DNA of 6,587 nucleotides from Actinomycetota bacterium (GTDB lineage Bacteria; Acidobacteriota; Blastocatellia; Chloracidobacteriales; Chloracidobacteriaceae), in contig JAAFHI010000197.1 in the NCBI GenBank assembly GCA_013298335.1, forward strand, positions 1 through 6,587. The letters run 5' to 3'. The notes under the pieces are model-generated. The model was not told the DNA's origin and did not search any database. It saw nothing but the letters and a program-made list of their open reading frames with translations. The translations under genes were made by a program, and so were the position numbers. Within the stretch, counting starts at the first letter, position 1. Every line of letters starts with the position of its first letter. Shown piece by piece: positions 6,095 through 6,587 of this stretch.

Positions 6095-6587
6095 ATCCCC
6101 CGACGATCTCCAGCGGAATCTCGATGCTCGTGACGTTGTGGGCGAAGTCCTCGCCGGTGACGACGATGGTGTATTTGCCGGAGGGCAGACCCGGCGGAAT
6201 GCGGAGCGTGCCGACGTTGGTCTTGCGCTTGTCGTCCCACGCGACGCGGACGGGCAGCGCACCGAAGAGCCGCGCGCCGATGCGGCGCGTGTCACGGTCG
6301 GCGGCAACGGTGACTTCGACGGTTTCACCGGCGCGTCCGACGGCGGTCGAGGTTTTCGCCGTCAGTTGCGGCGGATGGCTGTCGATGACGAAGCCCTTCG
6401 TCTCCTGATACACGTTGCCCTGCGTGTCGGTCAGAATCAGGCGGCACTGGTACCGTCCGTCGTTCATTTCCTTCGGCGCGAGGAAGCGCGTTTCCCAGAC
6501 GTCCTCGTTTTCGAGTCTGGTGAGCGGCTTGGTCAGACCGAACGGAAACACGGCGACGACCGAGGTGATGGATTCATCCGTGCGGAC
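6093..6587 (-). CDS. Ig-like repeat protein, C-terminal 164 aa, cut by the window edge
   Basis: Only the C-terminal end is present; the frame is open through base 6587, so the true start is outside. Two beta-sandwich Ig-like units can be seen in the visible 164 residues. The first is about 12-72, ending in DTQGNVYQETKGFVIDSHPP. The second is about 73-164, containing GETVEVTVAADRDTR, a PPGLPSGKYTIVV turn-strand and VTGEDFAHNVTS. These 'GxYxI/L...D..GN' strands are typical of bacterial secreted or periplasmic Ig, FlgD-like or VWA-associated repeats. No catalytic motif or membrane anchor is visible at this end. An internal GTG at 6549-6551 is not a convincing start, because the same domain continues upstream of it. 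The gene is GC-rich like gpsA and ends 14 bases before the ATPase start. The role is unknown; an extracytoplasmic structural or adhesion role is inferred. Confidence 0.75.
   Translation of the reverse strand, partial: VRTDESITSVVAVFPFGLTKPLTRLENEDVWETRFLAPKEMNDGRYQCRLILTDTQGNVYQETKGFVIDSHPPQLTAKTSTAVGRAGETVEVTVAADRDTRRIGARLFGALPVRVAWDDKRKTNVGTLRIPPGLPSGKYTIVVTGEDFAHNVTSIEIPLEIVGG

Noticed and set aside
6079..6240. N-terminal extension of the ATPase upstream of 6078
   Set aside because: The 54 extra residues are read in the wrong frame of the Ig-like gene, and a good Shine-Dalgarno site and the conserved ATPase N-terminus point to 6078.
4588..6408. Plus-strand frames at 4588-5025 and 5680-6408
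   Set aside because: They are antisense to the HNH, ATPase and Ig-like genes and show no domain signature.

Overview
This window looks like chromosomal DNA from a Gram-negative-style bacterium, probably an uncultured lineage known from assembly. I cannot name the phylum from the sequence. Most genes are GC-rich: a hand count of 3241-3300 inside gpsA gives 42 of 60 G+C. One two-gene block is clearly lower: 5401-5460 gives 27 of 60. There are no RNA genes, CRISPR arrays, transposases or integrases. Five complete genes and one ATPase/nuclease partner gene fill nearly all of the window, with a seventh gene cut by the right edge.

Left part (15-2896). An ABC-2 type membrane permease (minus) is divergent from a fused folate gene (plus). 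The fusion has an N-terminal Nudix domain resembling dihydroneopterin triphosphate pyrophosphatase (NudB) and a complete C-terminal dihydropteroate synthase (FolP). One polypeptide would therefore carry two non-consecutive steps of the pterin branch of folate synthesis. The divergent region (810-1061) holds several small dyads and a weak promoter candidate. The fusion converges, with an 8-base gap, on a CPBP-family membrane protease gene (minus).

Middle (2369-3930). gpsA (glycerol-3-phosphate dehydrogenase, phospholipid precursor synthesis) is followed 5 bases later by the CPBP protease, so the two are probably co-transcribed.

Right part (3966-6587). A perfect 31-bp inverted repeat with a 9-base loop lies between gpsA and an ATPase-HNH pair. 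The pair matches the two-gene Septu anti-phage architecture: PtuA-like ABC/OLD-type ATPase, then PtuB-like HNH endonuclease, joined stop-to-start (TAAATG). The pair is lower in GC than its neighbours and has recognisable Shine-Dalgarno sequences that three of the four housekeeping-type genes lack. It sits in one same-strand run between gpsA and a partial gene for a protein with Ig-like beta-sandwich repeats. I read it as an acquired defence cassette whose first gene has become translationally coupled to the gene before it.

The two observations most worth following up are the Nudix-DHPS fusion and the Septu-like cassette with its long palindrome.
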